From Dichomitus squalens LYAD-421 SS1 (lineage: Eukaryota > Basidiomycota > Agaricomycetes > Polyporales > Polyporaceae), in NCBI RefSeq assembly GCF_000275845.1, contig NW_006766984.1:1-54552 (forward strand): a stretch of 54,552 nt of DNA, written 5' to 3'. Both the position numbers and the translations under genes were made by a program. The notes under the pieces are model-generated. The model had not been told where the DNA came from, made no database searches, and saw only the letters and a list, made by a program, of their open reading frames with translations. This document shows, piece by piece, positions 20,010 through 31,417 of the stretch; the first letter of the stretch is position 1, and the number at the start of each line of letters is the position of its first letter.

Positions 20010-21935
20010 ATGCCTCCCCAGAACGCCCACCCTGACGCAGACTACGGCTCGCATCCAGGATGGCCACCGCCTGGTCCGCGTGTATACCCCGACCCTTCCT
20101 CTATACCCCCACATTGGCATGTTCACCCGTCCGCCCTCACCCAATATCGCGATGCTCGCACGCCCGCCCCGCCCGCCCCAGCCACTCAATCAAACGCCCG
20201 CGCACCTTGGCAGAACCCGTACACTCGCGTTCTACAGGTTCAACCCTTCGTTGCGCCGCCGCCGCCTCCCATTCCGCACAAGGTCTGGATCTTGGACTGC
20301 AAAGCATGCGGTATGTTTTTGACCAACCGAGGCATGAAGGTGAGCGGACTTTCACATCCAACTCATGGTTCCGCATGGTTCGCACCCCTTGTCTCCTCAC
20401 GTTGCTATGGCGCGTGCACGTACAATCGGAACCGCCATCTGCAGGCTGCTTCGCGTGCCGTTCGATTGTTCGTCCCCGATGAGATCACGAACGATAGAGA
20501 TGCGCGAACGTATATGATTATAGGATCTCCTACTACCTCTAACGCCCGTGGCATCGACGTACGGACCACAATCGCAATACCGTCTGCCGGTGGGCCTATG
20601 GCTAGATCCTCATAATTTGATGGTCATCGCGGGCGAAGCAATGATACCTTGACAGATATTCCACCGCTACCTTCCGCTACTTGCGAGGCTGACCCGTGTT
20701 AATCCCAGGCTGTCCTTCTATTACGTCCTAACGTTCCGCTGTACTCCACGGACGCCCTTCCTATCAACTGCTCGGCATTCTCGCCCGAGTCCGAGGGTAC
20801 GATACGCATGCACTCAACCTCTGTGTCGTCAACCTCGTCCGGAAGTGGCTCTCGGTCTGCGCGGTCCTCTATTTCCGGCCCGTCAGGTGATCCCGCACAA
20901 CCTAACGCTTCTGCAGAACGTTCGCCGACGCGCACATGTGAATGCCTGACACAGACCCTATGCTGCCACGGGTGTGGAAACGCTGTTGGCTACATGATCG
21001 TCTCACCTTGCCAGCGATGTACGTCCTCGATTACGGTGAACAATCGCGCGACGAATGGACACCGATTTGTGTTCTACTCGAGCGAGATCACTGCGTGCGA
21101 GCGACACTACATCTCTGGCGAGCGCGGAGTCAGTCCCTTCCATCCACTAACATCGCCCAATCCGCAGACGTTACAGAGCGGTATGGCCGGTCTCACTATT
21201 GGTAACAGTTCGCCACGTCAGTCTGTGGCACAGCAGCCGACGCCCGCTTCGTCCACCCCGAGCACGCCGCATTCCATGCCTCCGCTCTCACCTGGACTCA
21301 CGATATCCCCTGGCTCTACTATTGCCGCTCGGAGAACGTCCGTGGATTACCTCCCTACTCCTCCACCGGATGCCGAGAGCGCTTTCGCACCCAATGCGAG
21401 AGTCGGACCTACGCCCGCGACCGCAGCGTCGATCAACACACGTCCCAGCGCAATCAGTAGCGCCAGCCGGTCTCCTACCTCCAGTCAGAGCCGATCGAGA
21501 GCCAATGACGATGCAGGACCGGTCACGCCGCCCGCGCCTCCGAACTCGCACTCCACGTCGCCGCACACCGGGAACACGCCACCTGCCACCGGGGCATCGT
21601 CTCCTACCCTGCCGCCCTCTGCACGCGCCCGCGCCGCTTCGACGTCCGCCGCGGCGCCCTCCCCAGCGTCTGCGTATCCGCCGCCTCTCAACGTGTACAA
21701 CATCGTCCCGGCGTACCTGTCCCGGCCGTTACACCCGCCCGCTCCCCCTCCTGCGCCACCTCCGGAGCCGCTGAAGGCGGGAGAGGTGCTCTACTGGCAC
21801 CATCTGTTGCGGAGCGGGGAGATCCCTGCTGTCTCGGAGGACCCGCGCGCGCGTCTGGACGAGGGGGACGCCGACGTGAAGAATGAGGCTGCGATGCGGA
21901 ACGCGCTCCCGAGCGGGATCGTTGCCGGACGTTGA
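20010..21935 (+). CDS. FAM72-family protein with long Pro/Ser-rich tail
   Basis: FAM72 proteins are small conserved eukaryotic proteins; the human one binds uracil-DNA glycosylase UNG2. The conserved core here is split over two exons (20010-20339 and 20709-21935). It runs from LDCKACGMFLTNRGMK, then AVLLLRPNVPLYSTDALP after the intron, to TRTCECLTQTLCCHGCGN, VGYMIVSPCQRCTSS and NGHRFVFYSSEI. The paired CxxC and CxxCG cysteines look like zinc ligands. In this version a Ser-rich insert of about 40 residues lies between DALP and the cysteine block, and a tail of over 250 residues rich in Pro, Ser, Thr and Ala follows, which the animal proteins lack. The start is set at MPPQNAHP; in-frame ATGs at 19758 and 19854 would lengthen the Pro-rich N-terminus. 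The 369-base intron is long for this genome. Family call strong; start uncertain. Confidence 0.85.
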
Positions 21936-23110
21936 GCTCGTTCGGTTGCGGCTCCCTTTCGAGAGCGGCTGAGCGCGTCTTGCCTTTCCCTCTTCCAATC
22001 CGTTCGTCTCGCAATATCATGTTCCGCAGCGCGACTCTGTCTAGCGCCCGGGTCGATGTTGGCATCCTGGAGTTTTACCGCGCGCCTGACTGTCGACCTC
22101 GCACACGGAAAGCACGGGTTATCTATTCCTGTTTATTATTCATTAACACTGTATATTTTTACATGTCTCGAAACGCTCCGGAAATATGTCCTCTACGGTC
22201 GCCGGGGAAAAATCGTGTCCCCGGCCGAATGCCGCGCCATCTCTCGTACAGCGTTCGTTCGTACTCGCATACGTCACGACCCTCGTTTACGAATCGAGAC
22301 GTCTACCATTCATGATTCTTGCTACGCTCGCACAAACACTTCCAGACTTGTCGATACCCCTCCCCCTCCTCCCTCTGTCCCCACTCCCTGATTTGATCCC
22401 TGCCACGCTACCGCCGTCGTACCTCGTTGTATCAATCACCACGCAGTCGTCTCACTTGACCCTCCATCAGCATCTTGGATATATATTCAACCCGCCTCCC
22501 GCCTCATTGGGTCCATGTCACATCACCGCGGCCTCGTCTCCCTCCCACCCTTCCTCCTCCTGGTCATATGGATGTTCTTGTAACATTGATCCTTATATGT
22601 TATGGTTCTCGGTCCTCCGCGTTGCCTCGTCGTCGATCGCTCTGTCGTGTTGCATCTTTACTTGCCTGTTACTTTGCGGTTGACTGCATCTGCATAGTGA
22701 CGTTGTGCATTCCTCCCGCGCATTTCCACAATCCGTATACTAGCGTATGTCACGACCGATCGTGTTCTGCTGTGTCACGTTTGCACACCGGCCATCTGAC
22801 GCGGCGATGCCGCAATTCGCTGGCCGGCTGTTGCGGCCAATGCGGCGCGAGCGAACTCTTATATCCAATGTAAACAGCATGCTGTCCATGCACGTCATTT
22901 CTGCACACCACATATTCTACGCGCATCCCAGTGGATGCCCGGTTTTCTTCGAGAGTGAGTCGTTTCGTGACCGGATGCATGACAGAGAGCGACTTTATTC
23001 GTACAACGCGTGATACAAGGGGCACGTACAGCGGGCGATGACAGAGATCGAGAAATCGTGAAACAACAGGCTCCAGGTAGGAATACAAAGTTAAGGCCGG
23101 TGCCTCGCGG
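21936..23110. other. 3' flanks between convergent genes
   Basis: The stretch is T- and C-rich, with pyrimidine runs near 22360-22400 and 22540-22560. It separates the ends of two convergent genes and probably contains both 3' untranslated regions. Plus-strand frames at 22186-22683 and 22475-22873 are open mainly because of the pyrimidine bias and have no protein features I trust. Confidence 0.35.
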
Positions 23111-24242
23111 CTACTTGGAAGTGGACATGGGCATGAGGACGCTGCTACCCGTCTGCGTAGCCTCGCTGGACGGCACAGGAACGAGCTCGAACTGGATTCC
23201 TGAGTATATGACGAGGGTCAGCCATCTCGTCACGCATCGACAACGTGGGGGCAGTACCTATATGCGCCATGAACCCGTTGAGGTTCTTCTCCAGGACTCC
23301 ATGCTCGTGCAAACCAAAGTCCTTCACGAGCGCCTTCGACTTGTTGTCTGCACCATAGTCTGGTCAGGATGAGGCATCTTTGTGCTGATGGAGATGGGTA
23401 CATACAGTCGTATGCGAACAGCGAATGGAGGTTGGCCGGGTACAGCTTGCTCTTCTGACCGTCTGGCCGCAAGACGAGGGCGAGGTCGTCGGTGAGGTTG
23501 CTAGGACTCGGCCTCAAGACCGAGTTCTTGCGCCTCGCCTCCCTGGGGGAGTACTCTGTCATGTCTTGCGCTGATATTACGAGCAGTGCACATACGAGTT
23601 CGCCAGAGCATTCTTGACTTCCTCGATATGACGCCGACTCTCCTCCGCTTGTTTGTGAAGTGGGACGGGGAGCACCTCGCTGGTCTGCAGGAGGATTTGC
23701 TCCTTCGCCTGCTTCGTGATCTCTTGCCTGATGGTTTCCCGGATTTGCTGCCTTGAAATACCGGAGACAGTGTTACATTACTCCTAGTCATGGTCCAAAC
23801 AGAATAAAGAGAGAGGCAAACCCCATCTCGTCCGCGGCTTTGACTTTGATCTCCTCCTTGATCATCCGCCTGATCTCATTGACTCGGATGTCCTGCTCCT
23901 TCTCTTGATTCCTAATCTGGTGGCGCAGAGAGGAGAGTTGGGTCACTGCCATCTCCTATGGGCACGAAGTCAGCCTGAATATTCGGGGGAAAAATCATGC
24001 TGCGCACCATCGTGGGTCCCAGCGACGAGACTTGAGCCGACTGCTCATTCAAAGTGCGGAACGTCTGGTCACTGCAAAGGCTGGTGAGACAGCGCCCCGG
24101 ATAGGGCTTATGGTGAATTGACTTGCAGGTTCCCCAAAGTAACCTTCATCGCTCCCAGCAGCTCCCGCACCGCTGCCGTATCGACGGTGGGCGGGACTTC
24201 CACCGGAGCCGGTGTCGCAGTAGCACCTGTGGAGTCAGACAT
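23111..24242 (-). CDS. Coiled-coil protein of unknown function
   Basis: I do not recognise a characterised family. Seven exons give a protein of about 270 residues that starts MSDSTGATATPAPVEVPP. It has a heptad-like charged helix in the middle (IRNQEKEQDIRVNEIRRMIK then IRETIRQEITKQAKEQILL), followed by a conserved-looking globular segment with SNLTDDLALVLRPDG, LYPANLHSLFAYD and LNGFMAHIGIQFELVPVP. Splicing was worked out by frame: intron 1 must use the acceptor before ACGTTCCGC, and the intron near 23570 runs from GTATGT to CCCAG so that ALANS joins EARRKNS; nearer acceptors break the frame. There is no signal peptide or membrane span. It is probably a nuclear or cytosolic oligomer conserved among basidiomycetes (inference). 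Confidence 0.7.
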
Positions 24243-25466
24243 GCCTTGTGATGTAAGCTACACTAGCAATGAAGATCACTAGCGGTATGAATGACAAGAG
24301 GGTGTGAACCGCGTTGGAAAGCAGCACCACTACCAGGATGATCGCGATAGCGAGGGGCCCCGGGGTAGTCATTTTTAAGTGAGTTTATACAAGGGAGAAG
24401 TCAGCGGTTCATACATGAGGCCTGCGGGAGAGCAGGCCACTACCGCAGCACCACAATCGCACCACGTTCCCTCCCATGCGCCATGCTAGCTGCGGTAGGT
24501 GAACCCACGATGGTGGGACGCGTCGAGAAGGGCAGGGCCCACACTAGATTCAAATCGGGTAGTGTGATACCACCGGTGGCCCCGCTGTGCACAGCTTCGT
24601 CATATTCACTTGTCGAGATCGCTGCTCAGGGTCCTCTCGGAGGCCGATAATTCACACAAACGGGCTGTCGTCGCGGGAGTGAGATCAGTTGTATGCATAC
24701 ATATATGTGCCATTAGTGTGCCAAGGACTTGGAGCTCTAGAAGTCCTCGCGTACGAACATCCGAGCTGGTCCCATGTCATGCCAGTACCTGCGCTGCATC
24801 GACCACTGCTCGTGGCTGCAAAACGCAACCCTTATCTCGTCGGCCTTGTCGATGTTCAGGTCGAGAATACATGTGTTCACGAACTGCAACGCATACTGAT
24901 GTAGGCATCAGTACTGGGTTGAGCAGACACGTCGGTCACCCGGAGCCCGGGCAAAACTCCAGCCCTCCACGTGATAGCAAAACTTCTCGGCGCCTGAATG
25001 CGCACGGACCACCCTCAGAAGACATATAAACCGGGCACCGAACAACTATGTTTCTTCAGAACATACTCAGCTAGGATCTATTTTATAGGTACTAACTCGA
25101 GTCTCGCATGTTTACACATGCCACATCCTTCAAGTCTAGTCGATGACACCAGCGCTCCCTCGTATAACCGAGAACATGGCCGCCCCACGGTGGTCTCGAG
25201 GACGTTTGGTTCGTGGCTCTTGCGCGCTGCTTGCAGCCGCGGGACTGCGAGCCAGCGAGGAGAGCGTATGTCTGATAGACTTCTTAGTAGTCACTTGTTT
25301 GTGCTGTTCCTTTGTTCAGGGCTTAAATGCGAAATTCTTCTCCACCAAACTTCTCATTGGACTATGTAGTGTGATGTGCAAAGCGACGTTTCGGTCTGAA
25401 AAACATGTGTGCAAGAGAAGAAAAACAACTTCTAATAATGATATGTACGAGTATGCGGTGAACATC
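24243..25466. other. Intergenic stretch, no gene recognised
   Basis: This lies between two minus-strand genes. Plus-strand frames of 120-140 codons (24610-25029, 24998-25369, 25143-25511) overlap one another and have no family. The part next to 24242 should hold the promoter of the coiled-coil gene, and the part next to 25467 the MED14 3' region. There is a GGGCCCCGGGG patch near 24356 and a short TATATGTGCC patch near 24704. Confidence 0.35.
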
Positions 25467-28400
25467 CTATCGCGGGGTCTGTGCCAGTTTTGTGAACACC
25501 TTCTCATATAGCCGCCTCCCCACAACGCGCACGGCCGTAATGTCGCATATCACCCCAATGTCGATCGGAGCAAACTGGCCCTTGACACCCTGGGCAACAG
25601 CTTCCTTGATCGCCTCCGAGACCAGTGCACGGAAGTCCGGTATGGGCTGCAAAGCTCCCGTGTTTGCCAGCGAGGTCGATTTCGAAGGCGCGCCAGACTT
25701 CCGGGGGCCGCGCGAGTCCGCAGGCTCGTCGAAGAGCGTATGCGATCCGTCGAGAATCACAATGCGTGCGCCAGTCATTAACCTGAAATCGAGCGCGTGG
25801 CGAAGATCGCCATACAGGATGCGGAACCAACCCGCGGACTTTGGGAATGTGTCGATCAGATGGCCTTGCTGCGCTGCCTTGACGCGGATGTCCTCCAGCT
25901 CGGCTACGACGGGCAGCGTCTCGCGGAGGAGGGCGACGAGTCGATGGAGGGCGGTGGAGAGCTTTCCGTGCCCGAGGAGGTTGCAGAGGTACACCTCCGC
26001 ATCTTCGTGGGGGTTGTGGAGCGCGTCAAGTTCGTCATCGACCTGCATGAAGTCGTCGGACGGCACCCGGGAGAAGCGGAGGTGGTATGAGCTGCGATTT
26101 GTGGCGAGCTGGTCCGTGCAGGTGAGGGAGACTGAGTAGTTGTCGGCGTATGCGAACTCGACGGTCTGAAGGTCGAAGGAGATGAGTCGGACATCTGTCC
26201 ACAAGTACTTCGTAGACATTTGAGCCACTGACAGGTAGGTCAGCGTCGGAATCGGAGAACGCGTAAGGAAGGGCCGTACCTTCACGCGCGATGACGACCA
26301 TCTTTGACACACGCGCCCACTCCTCCAGGAACTCGTCTACACACTTGTCGACGTTGTCAGACAAGAAGGAAACGATCGCTTCCCGCGTATCGTAGATGAT
26401 GCGTTTTGATGGTCGTATGACGGTGCTGCCGCTGGCGCGCTTGCCTATAGGCTGCTGTACATACTTCAGCTTGACACAGGTAACGACCTTCGCTATATCG
26501 GTCGACCACCAGTTGAGAGGGATGACGCGGATATTTGGCATGGCGGCTTCCGCGGCGGGTGCACCGGACAGAATATCTGAGGACTGCACACAGAGCGCTG
26601 GGATCGTCCGCGCCAGGGAGGACTGGACATTACCGAACTCGGAGAAGGACGACGGATTGAGCGTCGAGCTGACATGGGTGTAGGGAATGCCGCGTAGCTT
26701 GAACTGCTGTTCCACCTTGGTGTAGGCAACTCGTGCACTAAATGCAACCATATCAGTAACGGATAGAACATATCGAGGTCAGTCAAATGAGAAGCAAGGC
26801 TCACCAGCAGTATGCATACAGCTCCCGAAGGACATTCGTCTCCAGACGGAAGCTGGTGGGATACTGCTCCCCACTCGGCCCCACCCGTCCCGAGCCGTCC
26901 TCTCGTTTCCGCTTCTGACCAGTTATGTGATCGGGCCCCATGCCTCCTTCTATTGTGACCTGGTCGCCATGTATTCGACGGACGTTGAGCCAGCCGATGT
27001 CCTCCATGACGAGATCGTGGTTCATTGAGTGCTCGACCTCCTTCGCGCTTATGAGCGCATACCGGAAGTCCTGATCGGTGATGACGAGGACGAGGTAGTG
27101 CGTCGGGAAGTTGCCCAGCTGGATGTAGATCTGGCCTTGAGCGTCCTGACCGAGCTTCTTGATCTCTGTGCCCCGAAGTGTTAAGTCACGCGAGACACTG
27201 TGGAAGGAGAAAACAAAGCGGACTAACCGTCGGCGGAGAAGTTGCGAGTCCGGAAACTTTGTAAGCCGAGATATTGCACCTTCTGCTCCGCAAGGTCGGT
27301 GATGGTCTTAAAAAATACTGCGTGAGCAAACTCCGACTTATGGGTGACCAATCACTTACAGCATTCCGCAATAAGACAAGAGCCTGCGGAAGCATGAATG
27401 GCGCGTCATTCAGTCGCTGCGTGATGGCGGCGAAGCGGGGCCCACGACCAGCAGCCGCAAGATCACCGGTGTCACGCAGGGTAAGCCGTCCCGTCCGTGG
27501 GTCGACAGTGACAATGACGACCTCGTCAGCGCATAAGTGTATCCGCAAGGAAGGCGCGCCTTCTGCAGAGCAAATGAGTATGCAGGCGAATGCGAGCTAT
27601 GTCTCTACTCTTACCGTTCGAGACAAAGACGACCTCCCCTTGCGGCGAGAAGATGTTGCGCGTCACCGCGCCACGCTGCAGCTGCGTTTGGAAGAACTTC
27701 ATGACGCTTTCGGTATGACGTCGTATGACCTTCAGAAGCAGGCTCTCCATATCGAGATTCTCCGGATCCTGGCAGGCACACGACCGATTAGCTCTGCACC
27801 TCTCGTCTCGAAAACCCCCAAGAACAATCGGGAACAATCATGGGTGGTTGTGGACAGGAGACGTACGATTCGAAGCTGCTCAAGCGGCATGAACAGGTCT
27901 TCTAGGGCAGGGGTAACGCCGAGCGCACCGTTCTCCGGCTCCCAGCGCACGTCAAAGCGCATGTGCTCAACCTCGTCCGACGGTCGAGACTCGTCGAGCT
28001 TCGAGCGCGACTGCAGCTCAGCAAGCACGCGCGCGCGCGGCGATCGAGACGCTTTGTGGCCCGTCTTCTCTTTCACTTGGACGATGGAGATGGTCAATTT
28101 TCCGCCTAACGCCGGCAAGGGTCTCTGCTGTGGCGGTCGCTTCTGATTGGGGGGTGGGGGTTTCCGTACCCAGTACTTCACAGCCATGGTCTGGCGGTTA
28201 TTGGTCATCTCGACGGACATGAACTCGGCCCAGCCTAATGAGCGCATGCGCTCGGCCTGCATAGGGTCAGAGTGAGCCGTTGTCGGAGTAGAATTCTGAT
28301 ACCAACCTGATACCAGAGGATCTCGAGCTGGTACGATAACGACATCATCTCTGCCGTCGGGCAATGTGAGTTGGTTCAATTCATCGATAATGTACGAGGA

Positions 28401-29748
28401 ACCTTACGCAAGAAGTTGAACACGCGGACCAAAGGCGCGTCAACCACACCTTGAGGTAGCTGCGGACGTGGTGCTGGCTCAACGCCCGGCGGTGGAGGTT
28501 CGTCCGGAGGTAGATAGAATGCGAGACGCGCATCCGCCTCCTCTGTGATGTTACGTTTCAGTATGCCCGAAGGCGTCCGCGGGAACTCTGTTACAGTAAG
28601 TACGACGATTGTGGGAAGAGCTTCCTGGTATTTTACCTTGCATCCCTGTCTGGTCGCCGCCGACGGTAAACAGAAAGGTAACATTCACAAAGAACCAACC
28701 ATCGTTGCTCCGGGCGCCCCGTAGGCACAAGGATAACTCGAAGAGTTTAGGAGCAGTGAAGAATACCCGTCCGGCACCTGCTCGCCAGAGGTCGTGAACA
28801 GCCAAACTACTTGCGCCAGGTGCCAGCTTACCTATTCGATACTCAGACATTTCCCATGGCACGATTTCCGACATTCGGAGGCGGTAGCGCATAGCGTCCT
28901 CGATGTCAGCAAATGTTCTCGCGACTTCGTCGTCCGTCAGAGGAGTTGGAGGAACAATGAGTTCCTGTGAAGCTCTGCGGTTGGATATCCGCAAATGTAT
29001 ACAGGGAAAAGGTGCCCACCTTGATACATGATGGCAATCGGCGATATGTGCTAGTCGTTAAAACGTCCAGGGAGGTGAGGAGGTCATGATTTCGTAGTCT
29101 GCAAACGTAACGTCTTAGTTCGCGGACGCAATGAAGGGAGCAGAAGGGTTCTGGTAACGTCGGCACGACCGCAGCGCGCCGTCCTACCACATCACGATAA
29201 ACTGACGTACCTAGCTGGGTCTAGCGCGTCTCGGCCATACTTGAGGCCCAGGATAGCGTCTTCAAACTGCCGATTCTGGTCCATGAGAAATGCCGTGATG
29301 TTCTGATCCTATGTGTGAGTCCAAACATAGTCTCAGCACGCAAAAGCCGGGTATACCATGGCCTTCTGGACCACTCCAGCGTCGCGAGACCACTTGGCGA
29401 TAGCATAGACCTTCACAACCTGGCGCTTCATCTTCACGACCCAGTCCGCAAGTTGTCGTTTGCGAGCCGTGTCGGACATATGGGGCATACTGCCACAGAC
29501 GGGATGAGACATGTAGCACGGGGCTCTCACCCGCAGCGCACTCACGTTTCCGCCATCTCAACGAGTTCCGCGTACATCGACTGAGCAAGCCTAGACACAA
29601 GCTCTCCAAGCGGTATTTGGCCATCATGAACCAACGGGAGTTCACTCTCGAGTACTTCGAGCGGAAGTTCATGAGCTTCAGTCTTGCCATTTAGGAGGGT
29701 TGCATGGGAGGTGCCATTCACAAGGCGGCCGTTGACGGCCGTGTCCAT
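25467..29748 (-). CDS. MED14: Mediator complex subunit 14 (MED14/RGR1)
   Basis: MED14 is the backbone subunit that joins the head, middle and tail of Mediator, the nuclear co-activator of RNA polymerase II. The N-terminal MED14 domain is clear: LPLVHDGQIPLGELVSRLAQ at 29580-29660, SDTARKRQLADWVVKMKRQV near 29440, WSRDAGVVQKA, and LLTSLDVLTTSTYRRLPSCI near 29060. Later conserved parts are PLTDDEVARTFADIEDAMRY, FLFTVGGDQTGMQ, RSLGWAEFMSVEMT, QIYIQLGNFPTHYLVLVITD, and a C-terminal region ending YEKVFTKLAQTPR. The gene has more than ten introns of 45-60 bases and encodes about 1,100 residues. The chosen start, MDTAVNGRLVNGTS at 29748, gives a short lead-in to the domain as in other fungi. A basic patch (GQKRKRED) may be a nuclear localisation signal. 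A short nuclear-receptor-like or acidic motif is not evident. No damage seen. Confidence 0.9.
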
Positions 29749-31417
29749 TGGAATCAGTGGAATTAGCGCTTATATCATGGACAACAAGCAGACAGGAGGG
29801 TGCGTGGCCAGACAGATGGCAGGCGGAGGGAGGTGTAGAAGGGAGGAGTGCAAGACGCACCGTCGCAAGTTACGCGCCACCCGGCGCGCGCTGTTCATTA
29901 GGCGCCTATCGTGTCCACGCCGTTCGGCGGCTGTGTCTTCTTTCCCTTTGTTCCTCCCTGTCTTCTTGAACGCCGTCGAGTCGTTCTTTCGATACAAGCT
30001 ACAGGTTCGGGGATAAGAGCATCAAACAGAGCGTGAGTGTTACAGTTATTTTTTCCTGTCATGTCGCACGCTGTTTAATTCTTGAGGACAATACAGTATC
30101 TTTGAGTTCGAGATATCCCAATATACTGAAAATCTTGACCCGGCATAGGCCACTTGTATTTCGCTTTGAAAGTAGAATGAATCGTCGCGCTTTTGTAGAA
30201 TGGTCTCCCGGTAACTCAAGGCCCTACGATAGACCAACCCTACAGTCGTTGGCGTATCAAACTGCAGTCGATGCTGTTTGCCCGTACGATTTGCAACGCC
30301 ATCGACCAGCGTTTGCCTGCCTGTTTGGGGCCGGCCGCGGTCGATCTGCAACTAGGACCGCGCGAGCCATGCCAGATCACCAGATGAAAGTCTTAAACCA
30401 ATGATAGGAGGTGAAAATAGTGTCGAATTACATTCTCTGAAAGATTGAGCGCGATACTGTTGTCTTAGGCATCGTAGGCACTATCTCTTGTACTACACCC
30501 GGCGTCGAGGGAGTTGAGTGTTGAGGAGTACATTCTCCGGGATGGCCGCCCTAGCCGGTACCTGACGGCGGAACAAACGCGCGCAGATTGGCTCCGAGGA
30601 TGCGCGCGACTCAGCGGAACGACGCGGCTTTCATGATACGCAAACGACTGCAAGTCGACCGTATCTCCGATGCTGTCAGCGTGGTATACCGAATGCTCGG
30701 CCTTTGCTGGCACGGCTTTCACACGAGGTTCGCTTATGACTCGAACTTCGGGATTCTCTCATAACGCATGGGCATAGAAGTTGCGAGCGGCGTCGGAAGC
30801 GGCGTCATATGCTCTAATCTGTACGTCCTGTACTCGCTCAATCCCCCGTCACAAGCAGCAGATAGTCAGCCTAGCTCAGTCAGTGGGACCTTATGGCAAA
30901 TACGAGAAAGCGGCTTTCAGAGGTAGAAACATGTACTTGGTGATCCCACCTCACCTACTGATGACTTGAGCCGGTGTAGGTTAGGCCTCCTCAAGACCAA
31001 ACGCTTCGACACATCTTCCCATTCAGTCTACAATGCTATGGCAGCAAGCGCAGGCTCAGGTTGGAAAGCGTGATGTCTCCAGACGGACGGAATACCGGGT
31101 TCCGTCACAAGGGCGAGTGTTTCCACGGTAGACTCACAGTGTAAGCCAATCTTATGTCGAGTTCTACCGAGCTACATTGCCGCGACCTATTGATGTCATG
31201 ATAGCCTTCGTGCAAGGGTTCTTTTCCACTTTGCGACCGCACCTCGACCAAAACAGTAGCCAGTATTACTACTGTTACGAAACCTCAGCCTCGTCGAGGC
31301 AGCGTCGGAAGTAAGTTCAGACGCTGAAGTCTTCGCATAAAAAGCGACGCCTTCAGAATCTAGACAGCGTCCATCCTCCCAACAACAGTAGCAGCTATCG
31401 ATACATCAGCCATTCCA
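29749..31417. other. Divergent intergenic region between MED14 and P450 copy 2
   Basis: No gene is recognised in 1.67 kb. Open frames (up to 123 codons at 30033-30404) overlap on both strands and look random. The last 260 bases hold the P450 copy 2 promoter, with the block shared with copy 3 at 31159-31260. Confidence 0.4.
31159..31260 (+). promoter_or_regulatory. Upstream block shared by P450 copies 2 and 3
   Basis: From GTTCTACCGAGCT through CAAGGGTTCTTTTCCACT to AAACAGTAGC this block is matched by the reverse complement of 49795-49900 upstream of P450 copy 3, with roughly one mismatch in five or six bases by eye. The CAAGGGTTCTTTTCCACT part is identical in both. TATA-like CATAAAAAG follows at 31336. 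The conservation may reflect a shared control site or simply a recent duplication. Confidence 0.6.

Noticed and set aside
22186..22873. Plus-strand frames of 130-165 codons after the FAM72 gene
   Set aside because: They follow the pyrimidine bias of a 3' flank (runs of Pro, Leu and Ser) and show no conserved motif or splice structure.
25504..26194. Ser/Pro-rich frames overlapping MED14
   Set aside because: They lie in other frames over the conserved MED14 C-terminal exons.
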